DNA of 64,000 nucleotides from Paenalcaligenes faecalis (GTDB taxonomy: Bacteria > Pseudomonadota > Gammaproteobacteria > Burkholderiales > Burkholderiaceae_B), in NCBI RefSeq assembly GCF_027557445.1, contig NZ_CP106841.1:854001-918000 (forward strand), in the 5' to 3' direction. The notes under the pieces were generated by a model, which was not told the DNA's origin, searched no databases, and saw nothing but the letters and a program-made list of their open reading frames with translations. The position numbers and the translations under genes are program-made. This document shows positions 21,772 through 32,808 of the stretch, piece after piece (within the stretch, counting starts at the first letter, position 1; each line of letters opens with the position of its first letter).

Positions 21772-21801
21772 TTGGCTATTTTGAAATGATTCGTATATAC
21801 T
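21772..21801 (+). promoter_or_regulatory. hisZ-purA promoter candidate
   Basis: TTGGCT (21772-21777) and TATACT (21796-21801) are separated by 18 bases and lie after the hflC stop. Transcription would start near 21808, giving a leader of about 100 bases that contains the terminator hairpin at 21831-21868 and a small GTGTAA/TTACAC stem (21805-21820). Confidence 0.5.
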
Positions 21802-21830
21802 AGTGTGTAAGTTTTTACACCATATCGCAG

Positions 21831-21868
21831 GCGACTTGGGAGGCTTACGGCCCCCAAGTCGCTTTTTT
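21831..21868 (+). terminator. Intrinsic terminator between hflC and hisZ, possible attenuator
   Basis: The perfect 10-base stem GCGACTTGGG (21831-21840) with CCCAAGTCGC (21853-21862) is followed by six T. It ends the hfq-hflKC transcript, and if the promoter at 21772-21801 is real it also lies inside the hisZ leader. Confidence 0.85.
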
Positions 21869-21910
21869 GTTGTCCTGCCTATTTACATAGAAAAAGCGAA
21901 GGCTATTCTC

Positions 21911-23080
21911 ATGTCCAATTGGTTATTGCCAGAAAGTTTGGCGGATGTTTTGCCTGCAGAAGCTCGACGTATCGAGGAACTGCGCCGTTATTTACTTGAT
22001 TTGTATCGTAGCTATGGCTTCGAGCTCGTTGCTCCGCCACTCGCTGAATACTTAGAGTCCTTGCAAGCCGTTTCTGGCTCCAAGCTCAATCTATGCACCA
22101 CTAAAGTGGTTGATCAGCTCTCAGGTCGTACGATGGGAATCCGGGCGGATATGACGCCTCAGGTAGCTCGTATCGATGCTCATTTACTGAATCGAAATAC
22201 CGTAGCCCGTTTGTGCTATTGCGGTTCTGTATTGCATGCTCGTCCTCAAGGGCTGCTGTCTGATCGAGAACTGCTGCAGATTGGTGCAGAAATTTACGGT
22301 TATGCAGGCGTAGAAGCTGATCTTGAAATCATTCGTTTAGCCTTAGCTAGTGTTTCTAAGGCGGGTGTGAAAAATGCACGCCTGGATTTAAACCTGCCCG
22401 GTATTGGGCATGCCATTATTCAGATGGACCCTGCGTTGCTGCCTTACACTGAAAAAGTTTTTGACTTGCTCAGCGCTAAAGACATTCCTGGTCTACAAGA
22501 ACTACAAAGTAGTATTCCTAATTGTCAAACCGAGAGCATTCAGGCTTTACTGACATTATGTTCTTTGTATGGTGATGCTCATCAGGTCATCGCAAAGGCA
22601 AGACAGGTTTTACCGCACACGGAAAATATCACTAAAGCCCTAGATCAATTACAGGCTCTAGTTCAGTCTTTGGATGTTGCTGTGCTGACGGTGGATTTAG
22701 CCGATATGGGTGGCAGCTCTAGCTACCATACCGGCGTGGTTTTTTGTGTTTATGCTGATGGCTGGCATGACGCGTTGGTGCGTGGGGGTCGTTATGATGG
22801 CGTGGGTAAAACCTATGGCCGAGATCGACCTGCTACGGGATTCAGTATGGATTTACGTAAACTATCTGCTGGTTTAGCTGCAGCGCAACGGGTGCGTGCA
22901 ATTCGAGCACCTTGGGGTACTGAGGCGGCCTTGCAGGACAAGTTAAATAGTTTACGCGAGTCGGGTGAAATCGTGATTCAGATGCTACCCGATCAGTCCC
23001 CCGAACTGGACGAGTTCCTTATTGACAGAGAGCTGGTACAGCTTGATGGGGAATGGCAGTTGCGGTCTTTGGCTGTTTAA
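21911..23080 (+). CDS. hisZ: ATP phosphoribosyltransferase regulatory subunit HisZ
   Basis: A catalytically dead HisRS paralogue that forms the first histidine-pathway enzyme with a short HisG. The N terminus [20 protein letters not shown], the motif 2 region ([18 protein letters not shown]) and [21 protein letters not shown] are typical, and the anticodon domain is absent (389 residues). The reading frame is open to a GTG at 21803 through the leader terminator, but the family start is the ATG at 21911. HisZ implies that the genome has a short HisG elsewhere. purA follows after 74 bases. Confidence 0.94.
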   Translation: MSNWLLPESLADVLPAEARRIEELRRYLLDLYRSYGFELVAPPLAEYLESLQAVSGSKLNLCTTKVVDQLSGRTMGIRADMTPQVARIDAHLLNRNTVARLCYCGSVLHARPQGLLSDRELLQIGAEIYGYAGVEADLEIIRLALASVSKAGVKNARLDLNLPGIGHAIIQMDPALLPYTEKVFDLLSAKDIPGLQELQSSIPNCQTESIQALLTLCSLYGDAHQVIAKARQVLPHTENITKALDQLQALVQSLDVAVLTVDLADMGGSSSYHTGVVFCVYADGWHDALVRGGRYDGVGKTYGRDRPATGFSMDLRKLSAGLAAAQRVRAIRAPWGTEAALQDKLNSLRESGEIVIQMLPDQSPELDEFLIDRELVQLDGEWQLRSLAV

Positions 23081-23106
23081 CTGCAACACATTTTTCGGGC
23101 TTTTAG

Positions 23107-24453
<1,347 letters not shown>

Positions 24454-24464
24454 ACGTTACAATT

Positions 24465-24492
24465 AAAAGGCGACATATATGTCGCCTTTTTT
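24465..24492 (+). terminator. Terminator of purA
   Basis: A fully palindromic stem built on GGCGACATA/TATGTCGCC (24469-24486), flanked by A and T runs (TTTTTT, 24487-24492). Its symmetry makes it potentially bidirectional. Confidence 0.9.
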
Positions 24493-24516
24493 ATTGTTTA
24501 CTTTACGGGGGACGTT

Positions 24517-25956
24517 ATGGCGGAAATTGCTCAGCTAGATCAATCAGCATTAAATGAGTTTTTTACTGAGTTTGATAAACACTATCAAGCGAAAGAATAT
24601 GCAGATGCCTATCCCTACGGTATTGTGCTTTTTGATCAAGGTCGGCGTGATAAAGATTTTTTACATCATTTGGCGTCGGTGTCTGTTTTCACCAATAAGC
24701 GAACTCCTTTATTGAAACGATTACGTCTTTGGGCTGAACAAGATGGGGTTGATGCCATTGCTCACGAGCTAATTGCCGGGTTGGTGCATCATTTGGGCAA
24801 TGAGCAAGAAAATAGAGAACAGGCTCTTTTATACGCACAAAAAAACCCTATGCATAAATTAGAATATGAGAATGTGCGTTTGCATGTTGTAGTATTTAAA
24901 ACGGTTGCTTCTGGTGTTTATAATTTCAATGCATTAAAGCATTCTTTTAATATTCCAGAAGGACATAATAATTTAAATGGTTTGTTTGCACCCTTGATTA
25001 ATCAATACTCTGTATTGGTGGATGATGTAGAGGCAGCTAAGGCTGCGATTGAGTCTCTTGAGCATGTTGATGTTATTTATAATGCAATTACAGACCCAGA
25101 TCGTTGCGCAGAGGCTCTAGAAAATGCAGTACAGCTATGTGAGGCATTTCACTCTATTCCTGTTGTTAATCACCCTAGCTCTATTTTGGCAACAACTCGC
25201 GATAATAACTATCAGCGCTTCCAGACAACACGGCATATTATTTATCCTAAAAATGTGAAATTAGAGGCAGTGGCTGGGAATTGTCATGCCTTAATTGTTG
25301 AGGCAATTAAAGAACATGATTTATCGTTTCCTGTAATTGTTCGGTTGTCTGGTTATCAAGGTGGTAAAAATATGCATTTAATTACTGATGCAGATAGTCA
25401 TGATTTTACTGACTTTGATGCGGTGGTGACTCAAAGTGCAAAAGACATATACCTCATCGAATATGTGAATGTATCATTTACAGATAAGCGTTTGCCGGAT
25501 GCTAATCTTTACCCCAAGTTCCGTGCTTTTTTAGCAGGTGGAAAGCTTTATCCTATTCATTTGTTTGTAGCGAAAAATGATTTTAATGTGCATTTGGCTA
25601 ACTCAGAAGATCTCATGAGTAAAAATAAGTGGCTTTTTAATTTAGAGGCCTTGTTTTGTACTAGTCCTGAAAAAGTTATTCATAAAAATCTTTGGGGTGC
25701 TTTAGAAAAAATGCTCCGTAAGACTAATTTAGACTATGTTGGAGTTGACTTTGCTGTAGCTAATGATATATCTGGTAAAGAGGGTGTGGTGGTTTTTGAG
25801 TTAAACTCTGCTATGCGAAATTGGATGAGCTCTAAGCGCGCGCCTAAACATGTGCGGGTTGCATGGGAAAAAGTGACTCGACGCATGCATCATGTGTTGT
25901 GTGATAAGGCAAAGGTTCCGGCCTGGAAGTTTTACCTACCTCTTGATTCTAATTGA
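24517..25956 (+). CDS. Unrecognised ATP-grasp-fold protein
   Basis: I do not recognise a named family. The first 200 residues look helical and repeat-like (ALLYAQKNP, AKAAIESLEHV). From about residue 215 the order of an ATP-grasp ligase appears: VVNHPSSILATTRDNNYQRF, then FPVIVRLSGYQGGKNMHLI, then LYPKFRAFLAGGKLYPIH and finally YVGVDFAV and GVVVFELNSAMRN near 410-430, where ATP-grasp enzymes bind Mg-ATP. The fold usually ligates a carboxylate to an amine or thiol; no substrate can be given. GGGGGA precedes the ATG. The gene looks more AT-rich than the neighbouring purA and lies between terminator-closed purA and a phosphoribosyltransferase, suggesting later insertion. Confidence 0.6.
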   Translation: MAEIAQLDQSALNEFFTEFDKHYQAKEYADAYPYGIVLFDQGRRDKDFLHHLASVSVFTNKRTPLLKRLRLWAEQDGVDAIAHELIAGLVHHLGNEQENREQALLYAQKNPMHKLEYENVRLHVVVFKTVASGVYNFNALKHSFNIPEGHNNLNGLFAPLINQYSVLVDDVEAAKAAIESLEHVDVIYNAITDPDRCAEALENAVQLCEAFHSIPVVNHPSSILATTRDNNYQRFQTTRHIIYPKNVKLEAVAGNCHALIVEAIKEHDLSFPVIVRLSGYQGGKNMHLITDADSHDFTDFDAVVTQSAKDIYLIEYVNVSFTDKRLPDANLYPKFRAFLAGGKLYPIHLFVAKNDFNVHLANSEDLMSKNKWLFNLEALFCTSPEKVIHKNLWGALEKMLRKTNLDYVGVDFAVANDISGKEGVVVFELNSAMRNWMSSKRAPKHVRVAWEKVTRRMHHVLCDKAKVPAWKFYLPLDSN

Positions 25957-26034
25957 GCTTTATGTGACGACTACCATAGCGAGTCATTTTGGTTTAAGAT
26001 TATGCACCACATTTATAAATAGTTAGGATCGGCT

Positions 26035-26580
26035 ATGAGTCTGCCCCAAAATACTGACAGTGACCTATGGGTTAACTGGAAACAATACAACGAACTAATC
26101 GAAAAGCTGGCGTTACAAATTCACGAGTCAGGCTGGAAATTTGACAAAATTGTCTGCTTGGCCCGCGGTGGTATGCGCGTGGGTGATGTGGTTTCGCGTA
26201 TTTATGATGTGCCTCTAGGTATTTTGGCGACCAGTAGTTACCGTGAGGCCGCTGGCACAGAGCAGGGGTCATTAGACATTGCTCAGTTCATTACCATTAC
26301 ACGCGGCACCTTAGATGGCAATGTGTTGCTGATTGACGACATGGTAGATACTGGCATGACCTTTAAACGGGTGCGTGATCATTTGCGCACACAGTTTCCT
26401 GCCATCAACGAACTACGCACTGGTGTTTTATGGTGGAAAGGCCACTCCCAAGTTGAGCCGGACTATTTTGTTGATCACCTGCCTACTAATCCTTGGATTC
26501 ACCAGCCTTTTGAGGACTACGATAGCATTCGACCTCACCAGTTAGAGGCATGGATTCGCAAAGGGAAAGGCACTAAATAA
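26035..26580 (+). CDS. Type I phosphoribosyltransferase
   Basis: The PRPP-binding motif VLLIDDMVDTGMTFKRV at about residues 99-115 and the early KIVCLARGGMRVGDVV identify a purine-type phosphoribosyltransferase, which would condense a base with PRPP to a nucleotide. The C terminus is rich in Trp and acidic residues (WIHQPFEDYD). It resembles the xanthine/hypoxanthine (Gpt-like) group, but specificity is not readable from motifs. Downstream of purA a purine salvage role is plausible, and it would use the products of the guanine deaminase encoded at 31507-32808. Confidence 0.8.
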   Translation: MSLPQNTDSDLWVNWKQYNELIEKLALQIHESGWKFDKIVCLARGGMRVGDVVSRIYDVPLGILATSSYREAAGTEQGSLDIAQFITITRGTLDGNVLLIDDMVDTGMTFKRVRDHLRTQFPAINELRTGVLWWKGHSQVEPDYFVDHLPTNPWIHQPFEDYDSIRPHQLEAWIRKGKGTK

Positions 26581-26591
26581 TCGGTTTGGTT

Positions 26592-26621
26592 TTGACGTTG
26601 GGCGCTAAATCATGCTAGTAT
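26592..26621 (+). promoter_or_regulatory. rpsU-dnaG promoter
   Basis: TTGACG (26592-26597) and TAGTAT (26616-26621) are separated by 18 bases. A 7-base inverted repeat, GACGTTG (26594-26600) with CAACGTC (26622-26628), brackets the promoter from the -35 to the probable start region. The transcript would carry a leader of about 95 bases. Confidence 0.6.
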
Positions 26622-26721
26622 CAACGTCTAACCTTATATTTTGCGTATTGTGTATGTGTTGATTAACGCTACACGTACACAACTGTTTCTAACCCTTTTT
26701 TAAGCAAGGCTTCCAAAGTAC

Positions 26722-26934
26722 ATGTCTACTGTCCGCCTGAAAGAAAACGAGCCTTTCGAGGTCGCGATGCGTCGCTTCAAGCGCACCATCGAAAAAACTG
26801 GTCTATTAACTGAATTGCGCTCACGCGAATTCTACGAAAAGCCAACAGCTGAACGCAAACGCAAACGCGCCGCTGCTGTAAAACGTCATTACAAACGTAT
26901 TCGCAGCCAGCAATTGCCTCCGCGTCTGTATTGA
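26722..26934 (+). CDS. rpsU: 30S ribosomal protein S21
   Basis: A small basic protein (70 residues) of the 30S subunit with the family pattern [18 protein letters not shown] at the N terminus and an Arg/Lys-rich C terminus. It is the first gene of the macromolecular synthesis operon rpsU-dnaG-rpoD, and its stop overlaps the TTG start of dnaG. Confidence 0.97.
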   Translation: MSTVRLKENEPFEVAMRRFKRTIEKTGLLTELRSREFYEKPTAERKRKRAAAVKRHYKRIRSQQLPPRLY

Positions 26935-28823
26935 TACCTGAATCCTATATTCAGGAACTACTAGCGCGTGTCGATGTTGCAGATGTCGTAGGGCGCTACG
27001 TACAGTTACGCAAGGGTGGGGCCAATTTAATTGGCCTATGTCCCTTTCATAACGAAAAATCTCCTTCTTTTACTGTCAGTCCTGCAAAACAGTTCTATCA
27101 TTGTTTTGGTTGTGGGGCACATGGCAGCGCTATTAGTTTTCTGATGGCACATACCGGGGCGACTTTCCCCGAGGCCGTACGCTCATTATCGAGCGAGGTC
27201 GGTCTAACAGTACCTGAAACAAATCGCTCTCCACAGCAACGTGAATACGATCAGTTGCGTAAAGAACAGCGTTCTGTTCATCAACAAATTCTGGATACGG
27301 CGCAGGAACATTATCTGCGTCAGTTCAAAAACTACGAACCTGCTCAAAATTATATTAAACAGCGAGGCCTGTCTGCGCAGACTATTGCTCGTTTTGGTTT
27401 GGGTTGGTCACAAGCAGATCGTCAAGACTTAGCCCGTATTTTTCCGAATTACCAAGATCCGTTGTTAGTCGAGTCAGGATTGGTCGTCGAATCTGAGGAC
27501 GGCCGTCGTTATGACCGATTTCGTTCGCGAGTGATGTTCCCTATACGAAGTCGTAAAGGGGATGTGATTGGATTTGGTGGGCGTCTGATAGCCAAAGGCG
27601 AGCCTAAATACCTGAACTCACCTGAGACGCCGTTATTTTCCAAAAGCCATGAATTGTACGGCTTATGGGAAAACCGACAGGGCATTCGTACCGAGGGCTT
27701 TGTTACGGTTGTAGAAGGCTATATGGATGTGGTGGCGTTATCTGACGTTGGATTAAATAATGCCGTTGCCACATTGGGTACAGCAACGACAGAGTTTCAT
27801 ATTCGGCATTTAATGCGAGCCAGTGATCGTATTGTTTTTTGTTTTGATGGTGATGGCGCAGGGCGTAGAGCAGCGTGGCGTGCCTTAACCACATGCTTAC
27901 CGCAATTACGAGATGATGTTTCTATGCGGTTTTTATTTCTACCCCCAGAGCATGACCCAGACTCTTATGTGCGTGAATTTGGGGTAGAGGCATTCAGAGA
28001 GCAAGCCAAAAATTCAGCGCCTTTATCGCGTTTTATGTTGGAGGAGCTTTCCTCTAGGCATGCAATGGACGAGGCCGAAGGTCGGGCTGCCTGTGTGCAC
28101 GAAGCCATTCCTTTATTGCATGCTTTACCTGATTGCACGCTTAGTTTGCAGATCGAGCAAGAGTTTGCACAAATGGTGCGACTAACGCCGGATGAGCTGC
28201 AGTTACGTTTGATGCAGGCTCAGTCAGTGCATACTCACTCTCAGCAGGCTTCAGCTAGCGTTGATAGCTTTAACGCTAATACGGCTCCTATGCCGTCTAC
28301 AGATGCTTGGGAGCAGATGGCATCCATACCAATGGAGCATTATGAACCCGAGTCAGCCCCTAAGAAAAAAAGAACGCGTGCACCACAAAATGCACGGACG
28401 GTGACGCCAATTGCGAAACGATTATTGAAATTGTTAGCGGCATATCCGCATTTAGCTCAAGACTTAGACCATGAGGCGCTTGAAATTATTGTACAAAGCC
28501 CCACCTTAGTCTTAGTACAGGATTTAATTGCTTTGGCTAATGATACCCAAGCTCAGCATATTGGGGCATTAACCCAAGCGGTTGATTCAGATTCTGACTT
28601 AGCGCATGTATTACAAGGCCTAGCCTCAGAGCTACTGCAGCAAGACGATCTTCCCGATCCCAAGGGCGAATGGAATGATGCGTTGCGTAAAATACAGCTT
28701 GAGGCGATTAAACAGGAACAATCTGATTTAATTGCTGCCGGATTGCCCGATGCGGCATCACGGCAACGTTATCAAGACTTGTCACGCAGAATGGCTCAGT
28801 TGCTTACTGCGCCATTGTCTTAA
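26931..28823 (+). CDS. dnaG: DNA primase
   Basis: Makes RNA primers for replication. The zinc ribbon has C37, H40, C58 and C61 ([23 protein letters not shown]). The TOPRIM core contains [13 protein letters not shown] and [18 protein letters not shown] long C-terminal helicase-binding region ends at 630 residues, a normal length. The start is a TTG overlapping the rpsU stop (TTGA); no ATG precedes the zinc finger. Translational coupling and a weak start would keep primase low relative to S21. Confidence 0.96.
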   Translation: MIPESYIQELLARVDVADVVGRYVQLRKGGANLIGLCPFHNEKSPSFTVSPAKQFYHCFGCGAHGSAISFLMAHTGATFPEAVRSLSSEVGLTVPETNRSPQQREYDQLRKEQRSVHQQILDTAQEHYLRQFKNYEPAQNYIKQRGLSAQTIARFGLGWSQADRQDLARIFPNYQDPLLVESGLVVESEDGRRYDRFRSRVMFPIRSRKGDVIGFGGRLIAKGEPKYLNSPETPLFSKSHELYGLWENRQGIRTEGFVTVVEGYMDVVALSDVGLNNAVATLGTATTEFHIRHLMRASDRIVFCFDGDGAGRRAAWRALTTCLPQLRDDVSMRFLFLPPEHDPDSYVREFGVEAFREQAKNSAPLSRFMLEELSSRHAMDEAEGRAACVHEAIPLLHALPDCTLSLQIEQEFAQMVRLTPDELQLRLMQAQSVHTHSQQASASVDSFNANTAPMPSTDAWEQMASIPMEHYEPESAPKKKRTRAPQNARTVTPIAKRLLKLLAAYPHLAQDLDHEALEIIVQSPTLVLVQDLIALANDTQAQHIGALTQAVDSDSDLAHVLQGLASELLQQDDLPDPKGEWNDALRKIQLEAIKQEQSDLIAAGLPDAASRQRYQDLSRRMAQLLTAPLS

Positions 28824-29109
28824 CTGCAGTAAAATAGTACGTTTATTGCATCGCTGCTGGTGATTAAACTAGCCGATGCAAAACCTATTAAGGAATCGCA
28901 AATACGACTCGCCTTTAGGGCACTATCGCTATCATAAAATAATGTGGGCAAAATGCATGTTGTTACTGCCATTGCCTTGTTTGATTACACAAGGATTTAT
29001 TCTTATTTAGTCAACAGCTACTTGTTCGCTTATTTTACCTTTGGTGCAGTTGCATTTGCATTTATCTATATTCACACCGTTATGGTGTTTTGCGTCAATG
29101 GGATTCAAT
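28824..29109 (+). promoter_or_regulatory. dnaG-rpoD intergenic region
   Basis: 286 bases without a convincing gene. A TAAAAT at 28935-28940 with a weak CTTTAG 16 bases upstream could be an internal rpoD promoter. The hydrophobic 62-codon frame at 28944-29132 runs into rpoD in another frame and lacks a ribosome site, so it is not called. No terminator hairpin is seen, consistent with readthrough from dnaG. Confidence 0.3.
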
Positions 29110-31431
29110 ATGACTCAATCGACTGGCAATAACTCGACGATTCGCACTGTGACTATGGCGGCATCTTCGGATGACGATAGCACTTCTGTTAACGTCGACG
29201 CGACATTGGGTGCGCCTGCGCCAGCCAAAAAAGCGGCTAAAAAAGCGGTGAAAAAGGCAGTCAAAAAAGCAGTGGCTAAAAAAGTAGCGACGAAAAAAGT
29301 CGTGGAAGACGTGCTGGCTGCAGATATTGACGTGGATGAAGACAGCCCAGCTCCAGCTAAAAAGGCAGCCAAAAAAGCTGTTAAAAAGGCGGTGGCTAAA
29401 AAAGCAGTTGCCAAAAAGGCCGCTAAAAAAGCAGCCCCCGCAGCGCCAGCAGCTCCTGCAGGGCGCCGTGGTCGACCAGCTAAAACATCTGCCTTTGATG
29501 ATGACGATCATATCGAAGATGGTGACGAGGTCATCCCAGACTTAAAGCCCGTAAAAAAAGGCAGTAAACGTGGTGGTGCTCGTGATGTGTTTGGTGGCCG
29601 TGGTCAGTTAACACCCGAGGAACAAGAAGCCCGTCGTAATCGCCTTAAAGCCCTCATTAAGTTGGGTAAAGAGCGCGGATACTTGACCTATGGCGAGATC
29701 AACGATCACCTGCCTGATGATTTGGTAGACGCTGAGGCGATTGACGGTATTATTGGTACTTTCAGTGATATGGGGATTATGGTCTACGACCAAGCTCCCG
29801 ACGCTGAGACGTTACTCATGAGCGATAATGCGCCATTGGCTTCCAGTGATGATGATGTGGACGATGAAGCCGAGGCCGCGTTAACCACAGTAGACTCAGA
29901 CTTTGGTCGTACTACAGACCCAGTGCGTATGTACATGCGTGAAATGGGGACAGTAGAGCTATTAACTCGCGAAGGCGAGATTGAGATTGCTAAACGCATC
30001 GAAGACGGTTTGAAGCACATGATCATGGCGATTGCAGCATGTCCTACCACAGTTAATGAGGTGCTTGCCTACATTAACGAGGTACGTGAAGGCAGCATGG
30101 GCATTGATGACGTGGTGGATGGCCTAATTGATGATGAAGGAGAGGACTACGCTGGCTCAGGGGTAACGGATGAGGACGACGAAGGTCCAGCCGGTGGTAT
30201 GAGCAGTAAACAGCTAGAATACCTACGCACTAAATCACTTAAAAAATTCGATGTCATTCAAGAGTGGTTTGAAAAGATGCGTGTGGCCTTTGAATCAGAA
30301 GGCTACCGCAGTCCTGGATACATTCAAGCTAAAGAAAATATTTTGAATGAATTTATGGGCATTCGCTTTACCGCAAAAATGGTAGAGAAACTAGCCGATA
30401 CGATGCGTGAGCAGGTTGGTGCGGTGCGTGCCCTAGAGCGTGAAATTCTACAGATCTGTGTGACTCGTGCCGAAATGCCGCGCTCCCACTTTATCAAAAG
30501 CTTCCCTGGTAACGAGACTAATTTAGAATGGGTAACCAACGAATTGGCCTCCAACCCATCGTATGCAGAGACGCTTGAGCGATTCGTGCCTGCGGTACAG
30601 GAAATCCAAGAAAAACTATTGGAAATCCAAGCGAGTGTAGTGTTGCCGTTAACGGACCTCAAAGAGGCCAATAAGCGCATGCTAACCGGCGAAGCCAAAG
30701 CTCGAAAAGCAAAGCGGGATATGACGGAAGCCAACTTACGTTTGGTTATTTCTATTGCTAAAAAATACACAAACCGTGGTTTGCAGTTCTTGGATTTAAT
30801 CCAAGAGGGTAATATCGGTTTGATGAAAGCAGTAGATAAATTTGAATACCGTCGTGGTTACAAATTCTCTACCTATGCAACATGGTGGATTCGTCAGGCA
30901 ATTACTCGCTCTATTGCGGACCAAGCTCGCACGATTCGTATTCCGGTTCATATGATTGAAACAATCAATAAGATGAATCGTATCAATCGTCAGATTTTGC
31001 AGGAAACAGGCGTAGAGCCAGATCCAGCGACTTTGGCTCAAAAAATGGACTTACCCGAAGATCGAGTACGTAAAATCCTAAAAATCGCTAAAGAGCCGAT
31101 TTCCATGGAAACACCGATTGGTGATGATGATGATTCGCACTTAGGCGATTTCATTGAGGACACCAATACCGTGTCACCCTCAGATTCAGCCTTACATGGC
31201 TCAATGCGTGATGTGGTGAAAGATGTGTTGGATTCGTTGACTCCGCGCGAAGCAAAAGTATTGCGTATGCGTTTTGGTATTGAAATGAGTACAGACCAAA
31301 CACTCGAAGAGGTCGGTAAGCAGTTTGATGTAACGCGTGAGCGTATTCGTCAAATCGAAGCCAAAGCCTTACGTAAGCTACGTCACCCAAGCCGCGCAGA
31401 TAAGTTGAAGTCTTTCCTCGAAGGTAAGTAA
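29110..31431 (+). CDS. rpoD: Primary RNA polymerase sigma factor (sigma-70)
   Basis: Directs RNA polymerase to housekeeping promoters. The C-terminal half holds regions 1.2 ([21 protein letters not shown]), 2 ([31 protein letters not shown]), 3 and 4 ([22 protein letters not shown], each family-typical). Before it, residues about 37-125 are unusual: two Lys/Ala blocks of the AKKAVKKAV type resembling histone H1-like tails, separated by an acidic stretch. The ATG at 29110 with GGGA upstream is preferred over ATG 29098 and an upstream GTG at 29041. At 773 residues it is longer than E. coli RpoD (613), as in other Burkholderiales. Confidence 0.96.
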   Translation: MTQSTGNNSTIRTVTMAASSDDDSTSVNVDATLGAPAPAKKAAKKAVKKAVKKAVAKKVATKKVVEDVLAADIDVDEDSPAPAKKAAKKAVKKAVAKKAVAKKAAKKAAPAAPAAPAGRRGRPAKTSAFDDDDHIEDGDEVIPDLKPVKKGSKRGGARDVFGGRGQLTPEEQEARRNRLKALIKLGKERGYLTYGEINDHLPDDLVDAEAIDGIIGTFSDMGIMVYDQAPDAETLLMSDNAPLASSDDDVDDEAEAALTTVDSDFGRTTDPVRMYMREMGTVELLTREGEIEIAKRIEDGLKHMIMAIAACPTTVNEVLAYINEVREGSMGIDDVVDGLIDDEGEDYAGSGVTDEDDEGPAGGMSSKQLEYLRTKSLKKFDVIQEWFEKMRVAFESEGYRSPGYIQAKENILNEFMGIRFTAKMVEKLADTMREQVGAVRALEREILQICVTRAEMPRSHFIKSFPGNETNLEWVTNELASNPSYAETLERFVPAVQEIQEKLLEIQASVVLPLTDLKEANKRMLTGEAKARKAKRDMTEANLRLVISIAKKYTNRGLQFLDLIQEGNIGLMKAVDKFEYRRGYKFSTYATWWIRQAITRSIADQARTIRIPVHMIETINKMNRINRQILQETGVEPDPATLAQKMDLPEDRVRKILKIAKEPISMETPIGDDDDSHLGDFIEDTNTVSPSDSALHGSMRDVVKDVLDSLTPREAKVLRMRFGIEMSTDQTLEEVGKQFDVTRERIRQIEAKALRKLRHPSRADKLKSFLEGK

Positions 31432-31463
31432 ATCATTATCTGCTAATAGCTGATAGGCAGTAC

Positions 31464-31501
31464 AAAGCCCCATTTATGAAAATAGATGGGGCTTTTTTTT
31501 G
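31464..31501 (+). terminator. Terminator of rpoD
   Basis: The stem AAAGCCCCAT (31464-31473) with ATGGGGCTTT (31486-31495) is followed by a run of T to 31501. It lies six bases before the minus-strand guaD stop; its A-rich left flank is weak on the minus strand. Confidence 0.9.
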
Positions 31502-31506
31502 TCTGG

Positions 31507-32808
31507 TTAGGAGCGTAAATGTTGGCATTGACCGGCAATATAGGTGGCTTGAATACAGCGGTCATCACCTAAAGTGATGAGTGAAAATAGTCGTTCCTCA
31601 AGGCTAGCGGCACCATTCTGTCGTCTAGAAAGCAATGGGGTAGCCGTATCATCAATGATGATGAAGTCAGCCTCATTACCGATTGAAAATGAACCGACCA
31701 TCTCTAGCTGTAGTTGCTGAGCAGCACCAGCAGTGGCTAAATAAAACAACTGAAAGGCGTTAAGGTAATGATTTTTTAAGCGCGCTATTTGATAGGCTGC
31801 TGCCATGGTTTTTAGCAAAGAAAAGGAGGTGCCTGCGCCCACATCCGTTCCTAGGCTAAAAGAGGCTTGATGGTGAAGCGCTTGGTGGCTATCAAAAAGG
31901 CCACTGCCTAAAAATAAGTTAGAGGTGGGGCAGTGAGAAATACTGGCCCCACTTTGGGCTATACGTTGCCAATCTTGTTGGTCTAGATAAATACCATGAC
32001 CATAGACAGCCCGAGGCCGCACCAGGTCATAGTGGTCATAAATGTCTAAGTAGCTACGATACGAAGGAAATAGCTCATGAACCCATGCAATTTCAGCTTG
32101 GCTTTCTGCTACATGAGTTTGAATGAAAATGTCAGGGTATGCATTGGCAAGGGCTTGGCAGCTTTGGAGTTGACTGGGGCTAGAAGTAGGGGCAAAACGT
32201 GGGGTAAGAGCATAAAGCTGTCGCCCTTTATGATGCCAACGCTCAATTAAATCAGCACTGTCTTGTGCGCCTGTGATGGCGGTATCTTGTAGATACTCAG
32301 GGCAGTTTCTATCCATTAAGACTTTGCCCGCAACCATACGCATATTACGCTGCGCACTTTGGGTAAAAAAGCTCTCCACAGAGCTTTTGTGTACGCTGCC
32401 ATACACTAAGGCAGTGGTAGTGCCGTTACGCAATAGCTCATTGAGAAAAAAGCGACTCACTTGATCGGCGTGTTGTGGATCATGAAAGTTTGACTCGGTA
32501 GGAAACGTATAAGTTTCTAACCAAGGCAATAAGTCGGGAGCGGGTGAGGCAATCATATCGGTTTGTGGATAATGAATATGCGTATCAATAAAACCTGGAC
32601 TAATAATCTTGCCTCGATAATCATGTACTAATACGTGAGGAGGCAGGGAGGGGTAAAGTGTTTCATAATCTCCTACATGTTGAATCCGGCCATCAGCAAC
32701 GATTAGCAAACCGTCCTCGTGCCAGATAGGCTTAGGCTGTTGTATGGTAGAAAGGATGGGGTCAAAGAAAAGAATCTGCCCTCTGTAGGCGTGTACAGTG
32801 AATGTCAT
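31507..32808 (-). CDS. guaD: Guanine deaminase
   Basis: An amidohydrolase that converts guanine to xanthine and ammonia. Family motifs are the metal-binding PGFIDTHIHYPQ, the TYTFPTE segment specific to guanine deaminases, QTHVAES, GHGIYL with SHCPTSNLFLGSG, and the metal aspartate in LGTDVGAGTS. 433 residues is typical. The start at 32808 (MTFTVHAYRG) overlaps the stop of the upstream transporter by four bases (ATGA), so the two genes form an operon on the minus strand. Confidence 0.93.
   Translation of the reverse strand: MTFTVHAYRGQILFFDPILSTIQQPKPIWHEDGLLIVADGRIQHVGDYETLYPSLPPHVLVHDYRGKIISPGFIDTHIHYPQTDMIASPAPDLLPWLETYTFPTESNFHDPQHADQVSRFFLNELLRNGTTTALVYGSVHKSSVESFFTQSAQRNMRMVAGKVLMDRNCPEYLQDTAITGAQDSADLIERWHHKGRQLYALTPRFAPTSSPSQLQSCQALANAYPDIFIQTHVAESQAEIAWVHELFPSYRSYLDIYDHYDLVRPRAVYGHGIYLDQQDWQRIAQSGASISHCPTSNLFLGSGLFDSHQALHHQASFSLGTDVGAGTSFSLLKTMAAAYQIARLKNHYLNAFQLFYLATAGAAQQLQLEMVGSFSIGNEADFIIIDDTATPLLSRRQNGAASLEERLFSLITLGDDRCIQATYIAGQCQHLRS

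Noticed and set aside
28944-29132. Hydrophobic 62-codon gene upstream of rpoD
   Set aside because: No ribosome site, overlaps the rpoD start in another frame, and the composition looks like AT-rich noise.
29095-29511. Minus-strand frame of 138 codons inside rpoD
   Set aside because: It is the mirror of the Lys/Ala repeats, giving a Phe/Cys-rich low-complexity product. A shadow of rpoD.
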